This document shows, one piece after another, positions 55,277-64,000 of a stretch of 64,000 nucleotides of DNA. A program made the position numbers and the translations under genes. The DNA comes from Pseudomonas sp. BN417. Lineage in GTDB: Bacteria > Pseudomonadota > Gammaproteobacteria > Pseudomonadales > Pseudomonadaceae. Positions within the stretch are counted from its first letter, which is position 1. Each line of letters begins with the position of its first letter. The stretch covers positions 1-64,000 of the forward strand of contig NZ_SSOJ01000154.1 in NCBI RefSeq assembly GCF_029871205.1, in the 5' to 3' direction. The notes under the pieces are model-generated. The model was not told the DNA's origin and made no database searches. It saw only the letters and a list, made by a program, of their open reading frames with translations.

Positions 55277-56074
55277 TTAGACCTGCTCGAGGAAGCGCTT
55301 GATCTCGGCATTTACCACCTCTGGCCGAGTGATCGGACCCATATGCCCAAGTTCCTCGAACTCTACGGCGCGTACGCGGGGAAGTGCCGGAATCAAGAGC
55401 TGGGCGACACCTTGCGCCGAAGCAGTCGAGCGCTTGCCGGCCATGTACAGGATGGGTACATCGAGCCGGTGAAACATCTGGATGGGCGTGGGCTCAGTGA
55501 ACAGCGCATGGCCCCATCTGCGCACGTTTGCCACGGAGTCCACTATCGGCTGCCGACGGTGCTCCGGGGTGTTTGCCCAAGCCCCCTCACCCATCCAGTA
55601 ATCGATGAACACCTTCGCGGCCGCGTCGCGGTCGCCACGATCCAATGCAGCACCGGCAGCAGAGACCGCATCGCGAATGCCATCAGCGCGATTAGGAGGT
55701 GGCGTAAACGCGTCGATGAGCGAAAACAACGTTGGCTCGTACAGCACCAGCGCTCGCACGCGGGTCGGGGCCGCGAGGGCAGCCTTTAACGCCACGGCCG
55801 CACCATAGGAGTGACCGACCAAAGTGACTGGTGACTGCAAGCGAGCCAAGACAGGCTCAATGAACGCGACCTCATCTGCAAGTGATATGAATCGATCGGA
55901 GTGCCAGTCTGGACTATTGCCTGACCCGTAGGAGTCCAGCGCCAGGACGCGGTGGGTCGGAGACAAGAGGTCCATCAGACTACGCCATTGGCTGGAACTG
56001 CTGGCGTTGCAGTGGATGCACACGACGGCCGCGCCGCAACCGGCTTCACGGACATATGGTTCAGGTAGGGTCAT
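55277..56074 (-). CDS. Alpha/beta hydrolase fold protein
   Basis: A 265-residue soluble alpha/beta hydrolase with GHSYG as the nucleophile elbow (Ser in TLVGHSYGAAVAL), LDSYGSGNS in the first loop and GHM near the C-terminal His in FEELGHMGPITRPEV. No signal peptide. The substrate is unknown: similar proteins include epoxide hydrolases, haloalkane dehalogenases and esterases. It is convergent with the ohr-esterase unit. Confidence 0.9.
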   Translation of the reverse strand: MTLPEPYVREAGCGAAVVCIHCNASSSSQWRSLMDLLSPTHRVLALDSYGSGNSPDWHSDRFISLADEVAFIEPVLARLQSPVTLVGHSYGAAVALKAALAAPTRVRALVLYEPTLFSLIDAFTPPPNRADGIRDAVSAAGAALDRGDRDAAAKVFIDYWMGEGAWANTPEHRRQPIVDSVANVRRWGHALFTEPTPIQMFHRLDVPILYMAGKRSTASAQGVAQLLIPALPRVRAVEFEELGHMGPITRPEVVNAEIKRFLEQV

Positions 56075-56137
56075 ATGCGCTCCGAGGAGTTGTAGGCGGG
56101 TCTAACGTTTGAGCCAAGCGCCTTGCCGGTGGCGGCC

Positions 56138-56458
56138 TCAGCTTTGCCTCGCTACAAGACTCTGCGCCGTTTCAGGCGTTTCTATCGCCCCACTCGCAAG
56201 TGCAATGAGTCTTGGCTTCTTTGAAACCGCGTGGAAGTTCTTATCGAAAGTGACAAAGATATCGCGGTTCCGGTGCGCATGGCTCCAGAAGGCTTGAACG
56301 TCACACTTGGCATTGCGCCACTTGGCATCACGGTGCGGCGCATTGACGTCGAGGCCTCGAGCAGAACAGTAGGCTGCCCAGTCGAACTCGATGCCTGGGA
56401 ACAGTAACTCGTGGATTCGCCGCTCATAGCCTAGACGTGGTTGCGGCAAATGCGACAT
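56138..56458 (-). pseudogene. Truncated PIN-like protein fragment
   Basis: The minus-strand frame encodes a roughly 106-residue tail: GIEFDWAAYCSARGLDVNAP, then DIFVTFDKNFHAVSKKPRLI. Only the last acidic cluster (DIFVTFDKNF) recalls PIN-domain toxins or DNA/RNA nucleases. The upstream part, from 56438 on, is IS-related sequence shared with 58051-58113, so the true N-terminus has been lost. It could be a remnant of a larger hypothetical gene. Confidence 0.5.
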
Positions 56459-56518
56459 CGCCCAGAGAGAAACACGACAAGGGTGACGACAATCCCTGCT
56501 GCCTTCTGGCTTCGAAAG

Positions 56519-56860
56519 CAGCATCGCCGAGCTGGACTCGCACGTGATTCTGGACAACAGCGCGATGCACAAGACCGCAGCCATCAGGGCGTGGCTGGAC
56601 AAGCCCCCCCCGTTTCAAGCTGCACCAGCGCCTCCTGGCTGAACGAGGTGGAAGGCTGGTTTGCGCAACTGGAACGGCGGGCGCTCTATCGGGACGCGTT
56701 CCGCAGTGTGGGGGATCTGCGCGCGGCCATCAGGCATTTCATTGAGGCCCATAACGAACACTCAGCCAAGCCGTTTCGCTGGAACGAAACCGCCGAATCC
56801 ATCATCAGCTCGGTACATCGGGCCAAGCTGGCCGCAATCAAATATAAGTTATTGGTCTAA
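56519..56860 (+). pseudogene. IS630-family transposase fragment, frameshifted
   Basis: The C-terminal third of an IS630-type transposase: LDSHVILDNSAMHKTAAIRAWLDK in one frame (split over two segments), then SASWLNEVEGWFAQLERRAL, then FIEAHNEHSAKPFRW in another. The DDE motif Glu is in WLNEVE and the Asp in ILDNSAMH. The frames differ by two bases; the shift is next to an 8-C run at 56604-56611. The 5' part of the transposase is absent. Confidence 0.85.
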
Positions 56861-56891
56861 CCATACAATCCGCTAGCTACAAGGTCGAAAC

Positions 56892-56965
56892 TGTCTAAAA
56901 CGAAATGCCGAGATAGCGCCCCGGAAAGCCAGTATTTCCGGGCTGACCAGCCGTAGTTTTAGACA
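56892..56965. mobile_element. MITE-like 74-bp element
   Basis: A 10-bp perfect terminal inverted repeat, TGTCTAAAAC at 56892-56901 and GTTTTAGACA at 56956-56965, flanks an internal hairpin (CCGGAAA at 56921-56927, TTTCCGG at 56935-56941). No coding sequence is present. Confidence 0.55.
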
Positions 56966-57058
56966 CTGCCCCTAGCTGGCCCGCGTCCCCCCCTGACGAA
57001 TGAAACATCCGTTTCCCTCCGGGCGGTGCGCATGCCCGGAGGGTCGGACAACTTCAGG

Positions 57059-57397
57059 TCAATGTCCGAATTCGACCTTTTGTTGATGGATCAGGGATTT
57101 GTACCCGGGTGCCGGTTTGGCTACCGACTCGACTTCGTCACTTTCTATTCTCGCTCCGGCCGCCGTGGGTTCCTCCTCGACCAACTGGGCAAAACGCTCA
57201 CTGGTATCAGTTGTCTGCGAGCGCTGCGCCTGCATTTCCTGATACTGGATTAGACGATCACCGCCGCCTTCGGCGAGCATTAGGAACGGCTGCCGGTCTG
57301 TCGGTTGAAGGGAAACACTGGATGCCGGCAACGAAATTACAGCGACAAAAGAAAACAGCAGGCTGGAAAATGCAGTGGTTCTTATTGAAGATTTCAT
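57059..57397 (-). CDS. Small secreted protein, unidentified
   Basis: A 112-residue protein starting MKSSIRTTAFSSLLFSFVAV with a signal peptide (about 1-30). The rest is acidic and hydrophilic (FAQLVEEEPTAAGARIESDEVESVAKPAPGYKS, by segments) with no recognised domain. A strong GGAGGA site eight bases before the ATG and AT-rich upstream DNA support expression. No family was recognised; it may be periplasmic or exported. Confidence 0.6.
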   Translation of the reverse strand: MKSSIRTTAFSSLLFSFVAVISLPASSVSLQPTDRQPFLMLAEGGGDRLIQYQEMQAQRSQTTDTSERFAQLVEEEPTAAGARIESDEVESVAKPAPGYKSLIHQQKVEFGH

Positions 57398-58326
57398 GAT
57401 GTCCTCCTCGCCCCCCAACCAACCCCCTCCAGCGGAAAATATAGCGGATATTAAGAGCTCTAAAAGATACAGCCAGCACCATCTTTAGTTGCCTGACCGA
57501 TGGCAAACTTACAGACAACTGGAAATTCGCAACCTTCTGATTGGCATGCCTTATTCCGTCACTTCTGCCTGTTTTCGCAGCATGCAACTAATTTCACCAC
57601 CCCAAGCAATATATGAAAATAAAAGTATTTCTAATTTGCTTTTCGACACTTCAAATTTCTCTTCGCTATTTGATTATCGCAATTTACTCTGCGAGCAGCC
57701 CTCCGCCGCATCATTACAGTACGTGACGAACATCTGGCCACGTCGTTCTGCCCAAATAAAACCGCTCAGCCTTTTTAGCAATAATTAATAGCGAGAAGCG
57801 ATCTGATGGATAAATGCCGCCGTCTCCCTCTCGAGTCTAAAATTCATTTTGCTTTATCGAATGGCGCGGCCCATCCCTCTAAAAGAAGAGCAGCTATGCG
57901 CCGGGCCAAGAGTGGGGGTTCGCAGGCGTCGAGTGCGGGGTCTTAATTAGAGCTCCCCTTAATCCATCATCAGCTCGGTACAGCGGACCAAGCAGGCCGC
58001 AATCAAACATAAGTTATTGGACTAACCAGACAATCCACTAGAAAGCAGCAGGGCTTGCCGTCATCCTTGTCGTGTTTCTCTCTGGGCGATGTCGCGTTTG
58101 CCGCAACCACGTCCAAGTTAGACAAGGACTTACAGGGCGACAAGGAGAGTTATACAGCAAGCCATCGCGACATGGCATGTCGCCTAGTAGGAGTTAGTGG
58201 TGAAGGGCAGTCACCTGCGTTACGCACCTTTTCGCTCTCTTACCGCGAGGCTAAGTCATTCGAGGCAATGCCCCTTTAGGGACAATCGGACACCGTGCTC
58301 CCTGAAACGCAGAGTCCTGGACAGGC
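57398..58326. other. AT-richer intergenic region with IS remnants
   Basis: 929 bases with no supported gene. 57419-58050 is markedly AT-rich for this genome. 57961-58041 repeats the 3' end of the IS630 fragment (56796-56876) in direct orientation with a few mismatches; 58051-58113 repeats 56438-56510 in inverted orientation. A short palindrome, GCGACATGGCATGTCGC, lies at about 58168-58184. Confidence 0.6.
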
Positions 58327-58971
58327 TCAGCCAAAAATCGCTTTCTGCCAGTGCTCCTCACTCACGATCGCAAGCGGCGCTCCGGCTTCACGAAGTTCAA
58401 CGGCTTTCTTGATCTTGGTGCCGTAGGTGCTGTGCAACCATTGTTCATTGCCGATGGCGCCAACCACGAGGTAGTGAATTCTCTTGCTAACGCCCGCGCC
58501 GATCTGGCCGCCGCGATCGATAACAAGGGCTTCGCAGTCCTTGCGCGGACCGTAGGCCATGACGCCGGTAAACACGAACAGACGACCGTTCCACTGGAGT
58601 TCCGGAGCCGGCCTGCAGAGTGGTAGATCAGTGGGCGAGGCATAGGCATTGTCGCTGGCGCGAGGCCGGGCAGTGCTCAAGCCGGCAAAGTTGCGCAGGG
58701 TGGTCAGCAGTTCGGCTGCTTCCTCTGCATCGAGCACGCCGTCAGCGAGCATGTCGGAGAGTCGGCGGTAGAGAAGGTTGATTACTGGGTCATCAAGCTG
58801 TGAAAGATTGCTTGCGATCCAGTTCTCCAGAAACTCGGCCTCTTGCTGATTAATCCGTCCGTCCGCAGTGATGCCAGCGGCAAGACCGACCAAGGCATCG
58901 GCGGAGCGTCTGTCGATGCGGGCTTGATGGAAGAAGCGGCTGTTCTGGAACTCCCCATGCAGGTCAACCAT
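58327..58971 (-). CDS. TerB-like plus BRCT domain protein
   Basis: A 214-residue cytoplasmic protein. Its N-terminal half (about residues 15-95) is helical with two TerB-like acidic repeats (ITADGRINQQEAEF and MLADGVLDAEEAAEL). Its C-terminal half is a BRCT domain (GRLFVFTGVMAYG, then RGGQIGAGVSKRIHYLVVGA and a final EEHWQKAI). BRCT domains bind phosphoprotein or DNA ends. The start at 58971 (MVDLHGEFQN) is chosen over 59019; it overlaps the upstream gene by eight bases. The role is unknown; the tRNA-Arg end suggests island-borne function. Confidence 0.8.
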   Translation of the reverse strand: MVDLHGEFQNSRFFHQARIDRRSADALVGLAAGITADGRINQQEAEFLENWIASNLSQLDDPVINLLYRRLSDMLADGVLDAEEAAELLTTLRNFAGLSTARPRASDNAYASPTDLPLCRPAPELQWNGRLFVFTGVMAYGPRKDCEALVIDRGGQIGAGVSKRIHYLVVGAIGNEQWLHSTYGTKIKKAVELREAGAPLAIVSEEHWQKAIFG

Positions 58972-59374
58972 TGTTCTCTCCTTCGTCTGCGCTGTTCTGT
59001 TGCTCGGCCAGCTTTGCAACGTCGGGCGTGAACGTCACGACCATACCTGTAGCTGAGCATGTAAGGGTGACTTCAGCTTCTAGGTCGATCTCCAGATCTT
59101 GGCCACGCAAGCCCTGCCATTGGGCCAGATAGGAGAGCGCGCCGAACTTTTCCTTCTTCTTCAGTTGGCGCGCAACACCACCTTTCCAATGCAGGGGCGG
59201 CAACTCTCCAGCTTTGCAGCGCGCGGCCAAGTCAGGACTCTGGACGGCTAGAGCGCGGCCAGTTTCCCAGCACTTGATCAGGCCACGGTCGGGCCCTTGC
59301 CAGGTTTCTGCCCAGCTCTGCTTTGGACGGTCAGGTTCCGAGAAGAGATGACGAATGAGGGAGGTGCCTACCAT
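58964..59374 (-). CDS. Unidentified protein, partner of the BRCT gene
   Basis: A 136-residue protein: MVGTSLIRHLFSEPDRPKQS and on through a Lys/Arg-rich middle (HWKGGVARQLKKKEKFGAL) to a beta-rich end (EIDLEAEVTLTCSATGMVVTFTPDV). It has no recognisable domain. GGAG precedes the ATG by nine bases, and its stop overlaps the start of the BRCT gene, so the two are translated together. I cannot name a function. Confidence 0.7.
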   Translation of the reverse strand: MVGTSLIRHLFSEPDRPKQSWAETWQGPDRGLIKCWETGRALAVQSPDLAARCKAGELPPLHWKGGVARQLKKKEKFGALSYLAQWQGLRGQDLEIDLEAEVTLTCSATGMVVTFTPDVAKLAEQQNSADEGENNG

Positions 59375-59847
59375 GGTGAACTCCGCTATCCATGCATTTA
59401 GGGCATTCTGACATCACGCAAAGCCAGCGAGCTACAGCTGCACCAGACTATACGCGTCGGTCAAAATCTTGAGCTCCGCTGCAGAAGTGAATCCCAGAAC
59501 ACCAGAAGACGATGGGTGAACGGAAATGCAAGGGGGCATCCGGTCGACTCAGATCAGCACAAGTGGTGCTGAAGGTAGACCACGGCATTCGGGCCACCGA
59601 GCGACATGCAAATTGTTCAACGCTTACGGTTTCGAATAGTAGACGCCAGGCAATCACCTGTCGTTAAGAGGGATTTCCGAAGCAGTCATCTGGGTCGTAA
59701 CCGTTCGCGCGAAGCAGCATTTTGTGCCGAGAATCCCAAGCAAGACAGCCTGGTTTGTGCAGTGATGCAGCAGTTCCTTTTGCACCCACCATGCACCCAT
59801 GGGAAAAGACCTAACTGACTGCGAGTAGCTGGAAGCCCCTGAATATA
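59375..59847. other. Non-coding region abutting tRNA-Arg
   Basis: 473 bases between the cassette and the tRNA. No gene is supported; open frames lack domains. Direct repeats of tgcaccca lie at 59781-59788 and 59792-59799, close to the tRNA 3' end, as seen near integrase binding sites. No integrase is present. Confidence 0.45.
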
Positions 59848-59924
59848 TGGCGTCCCAGAGTGGGTTCGAACCACCAACCTTCCCCTTAGGAGGGGGATGC
59901 TCTATCCAATTGAGCTACTGGGAC
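59848..59924 (-). tRNA. tRNA-Arg (anticodon CCT)
   Basis: The minus-strand sequence begins GTCCCAG and ends CTGGGACGCCA, so the acceptor stem pairs and CCA is encoded. The T-loop is GGTTCGAACC, and the anticodon loop CTCCTAA gives anticodon CCT (reads AGG). Length 77. Its 3' end faces the accessory region, the usual side for island integration. Confidence 0.95.
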
Positions 59925-60032
59925 GTGGCGGGCTCGCCGGGGCCGGCGAGATCCTGAGGACGGGCGGCATGTTAGCGACGTCCGAGCGATTTGTCATGCC
60001 TCGCGGAGCGGATGCCCCGCGAGGCATCGTCC

Positions 60033-61085
60033 TCAGCGGCCGAAGCGCTCTTCGGCCAGACGATCGGCCACTGCGGTGGTGGTGCGACCTTCACGGTCGG
60101 CGCGGACGAAGATCTCCCGCAGGGTCTCGCCTATGCCTTCGACGTGCTGCTTAAGCGCGGCTTCGCTGCCGTTGCTGCGCTCGTACCAGACGTCGATGAT
60201 GCCGCCGGCGTTGATGGCGTAGTCCGGCGCGTAGAGGCAGCCGCGACGGCGCAGTTCTTCGGCCAGGCCGGCATCGGCCAGCTGGTTGTTGGCCGCCCCG
60301 GCGATGATGGGCGCACGCAGGGATTCGAGGGTCTGCGGGTTGATGATGCCGCCCATGGCACAGGGCGCGAAGACGTCCACGTCCAGGCCATAGATCTCAT
60401 GCTGCTCCACTACCTTGGCGCCGAGCTGCTCGGCGGCGCGGCGGGCGTTGGCTTCGTGGATGTCGCAGACCCACAGCTGGGCCCCGGCGTCCTTGAGGTA
60501 CTGGGCCAGGCTGTAGCCGACCTGGCCGACGCCCTGGATGGCCACACGCAGGCCGGAGAGGTCGTCGCGGCCGAGGCGGTGCTTCACCGCCACGCGGATA
60601 CCGACGAAGGTGCCATAGGCGGTGGACGGCGACGGGTTGCCATCGCGGGTGCCGCCACCCAGGGCTTCGCGGGTGCCGGCGCCGGCCACGTGGCGACTGC
60701 GCTCGGCCATGATGCGCATTTCGGCGACGCCGGTGCCGGAGTCGGCAGCAGTGATGTAACGGCCGCCCAGGCTGTCGACGAAATCGCCCATGGCCTGGAA
60801 CAGCGCCTCGCTCTTGTCGCGATGGGGATCGCCGATGATCACCGCCTTGCCGCCGCCCAGCGGCAGGTTGGCCAGGGCCGACTTGTAGGTCATGCCGCGG
60901 GACAGGCGCAGCACATCGCGCAGCGCCTGTTCGTCATTCAGGTAGGGCCACATGCGGCAGCCGCCCAAGGCCGGGCCGAGGTTGCTGTTGTGGACGGCAA
61001 TGATGGCCTTGAGGCCGGTTGCCTTGTCGTGGCCGAAGACTACCTGCTCGTGATGGTCGAACTCGACATGGGTGAAGACGGACAT
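60033..61085 (-). CDS. Glu/Leu/Phe/Val dehydrogenase family protein
   Basis: A 350-residue amino-acid dehydrogenase. The N-terminal domain carries [20 protein letters not shown] and the catalytic Lys in [20 protein letters not shown], and the NAD domain has [17 protein letters not shown]. The length and layout fit leucine/valine-type dehydrogenases, which deaminate branched-chain amino acids. The ATG at 61085 (MSVFTHVEF) follows GAGGAAA; a frame to 61115 exists. A perfect palindrome (ggcctcccctcgcgaggggaggcc, shown here only in parts: ggcctcccctcg at 61131 on) lies upstream. Confidence 0.9.
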   Translation of the reverse strand: MSVFTHVEFDHHEQVVFGHDKATGLKAIIAVHNSNLGPALGGCRMWPYLNDEQALRDVLRLSRGMTYKSALANLPLGGGKAVIIGDPHRDKSEALFQAMGDFVDSLGGRYITAADSGTGVAEMRIMAERSRHVAGAGTREALGGGTRDGNPSPSTAYGTFVGIRVAVKHRLGRDDLSGLRVAIQGVGQVGYSLAQYLKDAGAQLWVCDIHEANARRAAEQLGAKVVEQHEIYGLDVDVFAPCAMGGIINPQTLESLRAPIIAGAANNQLADAGLAEELRRRGCLYAPDYAINAGGIIDVWYERSNGSEAALKQHVEGIGETLREIFVRADREGRTTTAVADRLAEERFGR

Positions 61086-61129
61086 GGGGGTTTCCTCGGA
61101 TTTGTTGTTAACCACTAAGGGGAAGAAAG

Positions 61130-61155
61130 GGCCTCCCCTCGCGAGGGGAGGCCAG
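61130..61155. repeat. Perfect 24-bp palindrome, terminator-like
   Basis: ggcctcccctcg followed by its exact inverse, cgaggggaggcc, between the dehydrogenase and the ferredoxin oxidoreductase. It can form a strong hairpin; it might end the oxidoreductase transcript together with the hairpin at 61199-61221. Confidence 0.7.
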
Positions 61156-61198
61156 AATCTGGATAAGGCATGCGCGTAGCCCGGGCATCCCTCACCCC

Positions 61199-61221
61199 AA
61201 CCCCTCTCCCGGAGGGAGAGG
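61199..61221 (-). terminator. Hairpin after the oxidoreductase
   Basis: The stem cccctctccc/gggagagggg with a short loop lies right after the stop codon of the minus-strand oxidoreductase. It is of the GAGAGGG repeat family and has no U-run. Confidence 0.55.
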
Positions 61222-61228
61222 GGCTTTA

Positions 61229-64000
61229 TCAGGCAGCCGGGTCGAACAGTTGCAGTACCTGGATCTCGCTGGCGGTGAGGCGGGCACGGAGTTGCCGCGC
61301 CTGCTCGCGGACCTTGGCCAGCGCGCGCTCCTTCACCGGGCCGTAACCGCGGATCTGCTCGGGCAGCTCGGCCAGGGCGACCGCGGTGGCGTAGTTGCCC
61401 GGTTTCAGTTCCTTGAGCAGCAGTTCGACCGTGGCTTCGTATTCGCCAATCAACTCGCGTTCGAGCTTTCGCTCGTCGCTGTAGCCGAACGGATCGAAGG
61501 CGGAGCCGCGGAGGAATTTGAAGCCGGCCAGCACACCGAAGGCCTTGAGCATCCAGGGCCCGAAGCGGCGCTTGCGCGGCTCACCGGTCACCGGGTCAGG
61601 CCTGGCCAGCCAGGACGGCGCCAGGTGGAATTCCAGGTGGTAATCGCCCTGGAACTGGGCCTCCAGCTGCTTGCGGAAGTTGCCATCGCTGTACAGACGG
61701 GCCACTTCGTACTCGTCCTTGTAGGCCAGCAACTTGGCGTAGTACTTGGCCACGGCACGGCTCAGGGCCTTGTCCGCGCCGCAGTCCGCCTGGCGCACGC
61801 GCTCCACCAGGGCGCGGTAGCGCTCGGCATAGGCGGCGTCCTGATAGGTGCGCAGGTGATCGGCGCGGTACTGGACGATCTCCTCCAGGGTTTCGCACGT
61901 GCGTGCGTCCGTTTCCAGCGGCTTGGCCAGCTTTTCCACCGCCGCCAGGTCATGGGCGGCGCGGCGACCCCAGAGGAAGGCCTGCTGGTTGAGCTTCACG
62001 GCCACGCCGTTGAGCTCGATGGCCTTGTCCAGAGCGTCGGCGGAGACGGGCACCAGGCCCTTCTGGTAGGCGTAGCCCAGCATGAAGAGGTTGGTGGCGA
62101 TACTGTCGCCGAGCAGGCGGGTGGCCAGACGGGTAGCGTCGACGAAATGGGTCTTGGCCCCGCCCACCGCGTCCACCAGGGCTTCGCGCATGGCCTGTCC
62201 CGGCACCTGGGCGTCGGGATTGCGGGTGAACTCGGCGGTGGCCGCCTCGTAGCTGTTGATCACCGCATGAGCGATGCGCTCGTTGAGCTTGGCCAGGGCC
62301 TCCTCGCTGGCCGCCACCACCAGGTCGCAACCGAGCAGCAGGTCGGTCTCGCCGGCGGCGATGCGCACGGCATGGATGTCGTCCTGCCTGGCGGCGATGC
62401 GGATATGGGTGATGACCGGACCGAACTTCTGCGCAAGACCAGCCTGGTCGAGCACGGTGCAACCCTTGCCTTCGATGTGCGCGGCCATGCCGAGCAGCGC
62501 GCCGACCGTGGTCACGCCGCTGCCGCCGACGCCCGGCAGGAGGATGTTCCAGGGCCGTGCGAGGCTCGGCTGACGCGGCTCCGGCAGGGCCACGAAAAGT
62601 GCCTTGGCGCCTACCGCTTCGGGCTGGCGCAGGCTACCGCCATGCACGGTCACGAAGCTCGGGCAGAAGCCTTCGACGCAGGAGAAATCCTTGTTGCAGG
62701 CGTTCTGGTCGATCTGGCGCTTGCGCCCCAGTTCGGTTTCCAGCGGCAGTACCGAGAGGCAGTTGGACTTGATGCTGCAATCGCCGCAGCCCTCGCACAC
62801 CGCCGGGTTGATGAAGGCGCGTTTCTGCGGATCGACCAGTTTGCCGCGCTTGCGGCGGCGGCGCTTCTCGGTGGCGCAGGTCTGGTCGTAGATCAGCACC
62901 GAAACGCCCTTGAACTCGCGCAGTTCGCGCTGCACGGCATCCAGCTCACTGCGGTGATGGAAGCTGACGTTGGGCGCGAAGGTGGCGCGGCTCGGGTACT
63001 TCTCAGGCTCATCGGAGACCAGGGCGATGCGCTTCACGCCTTCGGCGAAGACCTGCTGGCTGAGCTGGTCGACGCGCAGTTCGCCGTCGATGGGCTGGCC
63101 GCCGGTCATGGCCACGGCGTCGTTGTAGAGGATCTTGTAGGTGATGTTGACCCCGGCGGCGACTGCGGCGCGCAGGGCCAGCTGGCCGGAGTGGAAGTAG
63201 GTGCCGTCGCCGAGGTTCTGGAAGATGTGCGGGGTATCGGTGAAGGGCGCCTGGCCGATCCAGGTCGCGCCCTCCCCGCCCATCTGGGTGAAGGTGTCGG
63301 TATCGCGGTCCATCCACTGGGTCATGTAGTGGCAGCCGATACCGCCCTGGGCGCGGCTGCCTTCGGGCAGCTTGGTGGAGGTGTTGTGCGGGCAGCCGGA
63401 GCAGAAGTGCGGGGTGCGCACGGTCTTGTGCTTGGGTTCGGCCAGGGCCTTTTCCTTGGCGGCGAGGAAGGCCAGGCGGGACTCGATCTGCTCGCTGGAA
63501 TAGATGGGCGCCAGGCGTCTGGCGATGACCCGGGCGATCATCGCCGGCGTCAGTTCGCTGAGATTGGGCAGCAGGGAGTTGCCCTCCTCGTCGAACTCGC
63601 CCACCACGCGCGGACGCTTGTCCACCGGCCAGTTGTAGAGCTGGCCGGTGAGCTGGTCCTCGATGATGCTGCGCTTCTCTTCCACCACCAGGATTTCGTC
63701 CAGGCCTTCGGCGAACTCGTGCACCGAAACCGGCTCCAGCGGCCAGCTCATGCCCACCTTGAGCACCCGCAGGCCGACCTTGGCGCAGAGTTCCTCGTCC
63801 AGCCCGAGGTCGTTCAGGGCCTGGCGCACATCGAGGTAGGACTTGCCGGTGGTGATGATGCCCAGGCGCGGATTAGGCGAATCCAGGGTGACCTGGTTGA
63901 GGTTGTTGGCGCGGGCGAAGGCGCGGGCGGCGTAGATCTTGTACATGTTCAGGCGCTTTTCCTGCGCCAGGGGCGGGTCCGGCCAGCGGATGTGCACGCC
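61229..64000 (-). CDS. Indolepyruvate ferredoxin oxidoreductase family protein, 5' part outside window
   Basis: At least 922 residues of a fused IorA/IorB-type 2-oxoacid ferredoxin oxidoreductase, cut by the window end, so the true start is beyond 64000. Thiamine-diphosphate parts appear early ([20 protein letters not shown] with [26 protein letters not shown], by segments), then a ferredoxin-like cluster motif [13 protein letters not shown] and the gamma-type domain ([21 protein letters not shown]). It decarboxylates aryl- or branched-chain pyruvates to acyl-CoA. Its neighbour, an amino-acid dehydrogenase, supplies such 2-oxoacids, so the pair plausibly works in amino acid breakdown. Confidence 0.92.
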   Translation of the reverse strand, partial: GVHIRWPDPPLAQEKRLNMYKIYAARAFARANNLNQVTLDSPNPRLGIITTGKSYLDVRQALNDLGLDEELCAKVGLRVLKVGMSWPLEPVSVHEFAEGLDEILVVEEKRSIIEDQLTGQLYNWPVDKRPRVVGEFDEEGNSLLPNLSELTPAMIARVIARRLAPIYSSEQIESRLAFLAAKEKALAEPKHKTVRTPHFCSGCPHNTSTKLPEGSRAQGGIGCHYMTQWMDRDTDTFTQMGGEGATWIGQAPFTDTPHIFQNLGDGTYFHSGQLALRAAVAAGVNITYKILYNDAVAMTGGQPIDGELRVDQLSQQVFAEGVKRIALVSDEPEKYPSRATFAPNVSFHHRSELDAVQRELREFKGVSVLIYDQTCATEKRRRRKRGKLVDPQKRAFINPAVCEGCGDCSIKSNCLSVLPLETELGRKRQIDQNACNKDFSCVEGFCPSFVTVHGGSLRQPEAVGAKALFVALPEPRQPSLARPWNILLPGVGGSGVTTVGALLGMAAHIEGKGCTVLDQAGLAQKFGPVITHIRIAARQDDIHAVRIAAGETDLLLGCDLVVAASEEALAKLNERIAHAVINSYEAATAEFTRNPDAQVPGQAMREALVDAVGGAKTHFVDATRLATRLLGDSIATNLFMLGYAYQKGLVPVSADALDKAIELNGVAVKLNQQAFLWGRRAAHDLAAVEKLAKPLETDARTCETLEEIVQYRADHLRTYQDAAYAERYRALVERVRQADCGADKALSRAVAKYYAKLLAYKDEYEVARLYSDGNFRKQLEAQFQGDYHLEFHLAPSWLARPDPVTGEPRKRRFGPWMLKAFGVLAGFKFLRGSAFDPFGYSDERKLERELIGEYEATVELLLKELKPGNYATAVALAELPEQIRGYGPVKERALAKVREQARQLRARLTASEIQVLQLFDPAA

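Noticed and set aside
57489-57788. A 99-codon plus-strand frame in AT-rich DNA
   Set aside because: There is no ribosome site, no domain and no codon bias; it is a chance frame in a low-GC stretch.
59375-59847. Integrase gene next to tRNA-Arg
   Set aside because: No frame here contains tyrosine recombinase motifs (R..HxxR..Y); the region is non-coding.

Overview
This window is a chromosomal segment of a GC-rich gammaproteobacterium, almost certainly a Pseudomonas that is not P. aeruginosa. The grounds are the gene content and order (a PA3286-type ketoacyl synthase with an ECF sigma factor, a HIT protein, DUF3087 next to hrpA, then fadD1-fadD2-lipase-phaJ1, as I remember them from P. aeruginosa), the FadL and OprP-type porins, and many Pseudomonas-type REP/REPIN palindromes. 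The genus call is inference from content; no database was searched.

Layout. 0.4-5.6 kb (minus strand): a secreted HExxH metallopeptidase, ycgN, a 2-hydroxyacid dehydrogenase, ycgL, RNase D and a DapA-family aldolase. 6.0-12.4 kb (plus): a membrane-anchored beta-propeller lactonase-like protein, an Lrp/AsnC regulator, metC, sseA, an orphan muramidase-like protein and a FadL-type outer-membrane channel. 13.1-16.7 kb (minus): an OprP/OprO-type porin, then an overlapping ketoacyl synthase/ECF sigma/anti-sigma operon. 17-28 kb: HIT protein, a triple tandem palindromic repeat, DUF3087 protein, HrpA helicase carrying an in-frame REPIN, two acyl-CoA ligases, a lysophospholipase-like hydrolase and PhaJ1, a lipid activation and (R)-hydroxyacyl-CoA block. 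28-35 kb: two export systems on either side of a TetR gene (an AaeXAB-like pump on minus and a YbhGFSR-like ABC exporter on plus). 35.5-42.5 kb: a 2-aminoethylphosphonate-type ABC importer with a FAD amine oxidase and its LysR regulator, split by a RelE/NadS-type toxin-antitoxin pair. 42.6-46.4 kb: a TonB-dependent receptor, a GlxA/AraC regulator and a LysE exporter.

46.4-59.85 kb reads as an accessory region. It has many single regulators (LuxR, XRE, LysR, AraC), broken genes (TetR tail, MFS tail, PIN-like fragment, IS630 remnants), a MITE-like element, an AT-richer stretch at about 57.4-58.05 kb, a RidA/isochorismatase/Ohr/esterase metabolic and stress cluster, and a two-gene TerB-like/BRCT cassette. 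It stops at the 3' end of a tRNA-Arg(CCT), a common integration site. After the tRNA the core resumes with an amino-acid dehydrogenase and a window-truncated indolepyruvate ferredoxin oxidoreductase.

The least explained items are the TerB-like/BRCT cassette beside tRNA-Arg, the phosphonate uptake operon whose only local enzyme is a FAD oxidase, the REPIN translated inside hrpA, the Glu-to-Gln muramidase-like orphan, and an 18-bp perfect palindrome before fadD1.
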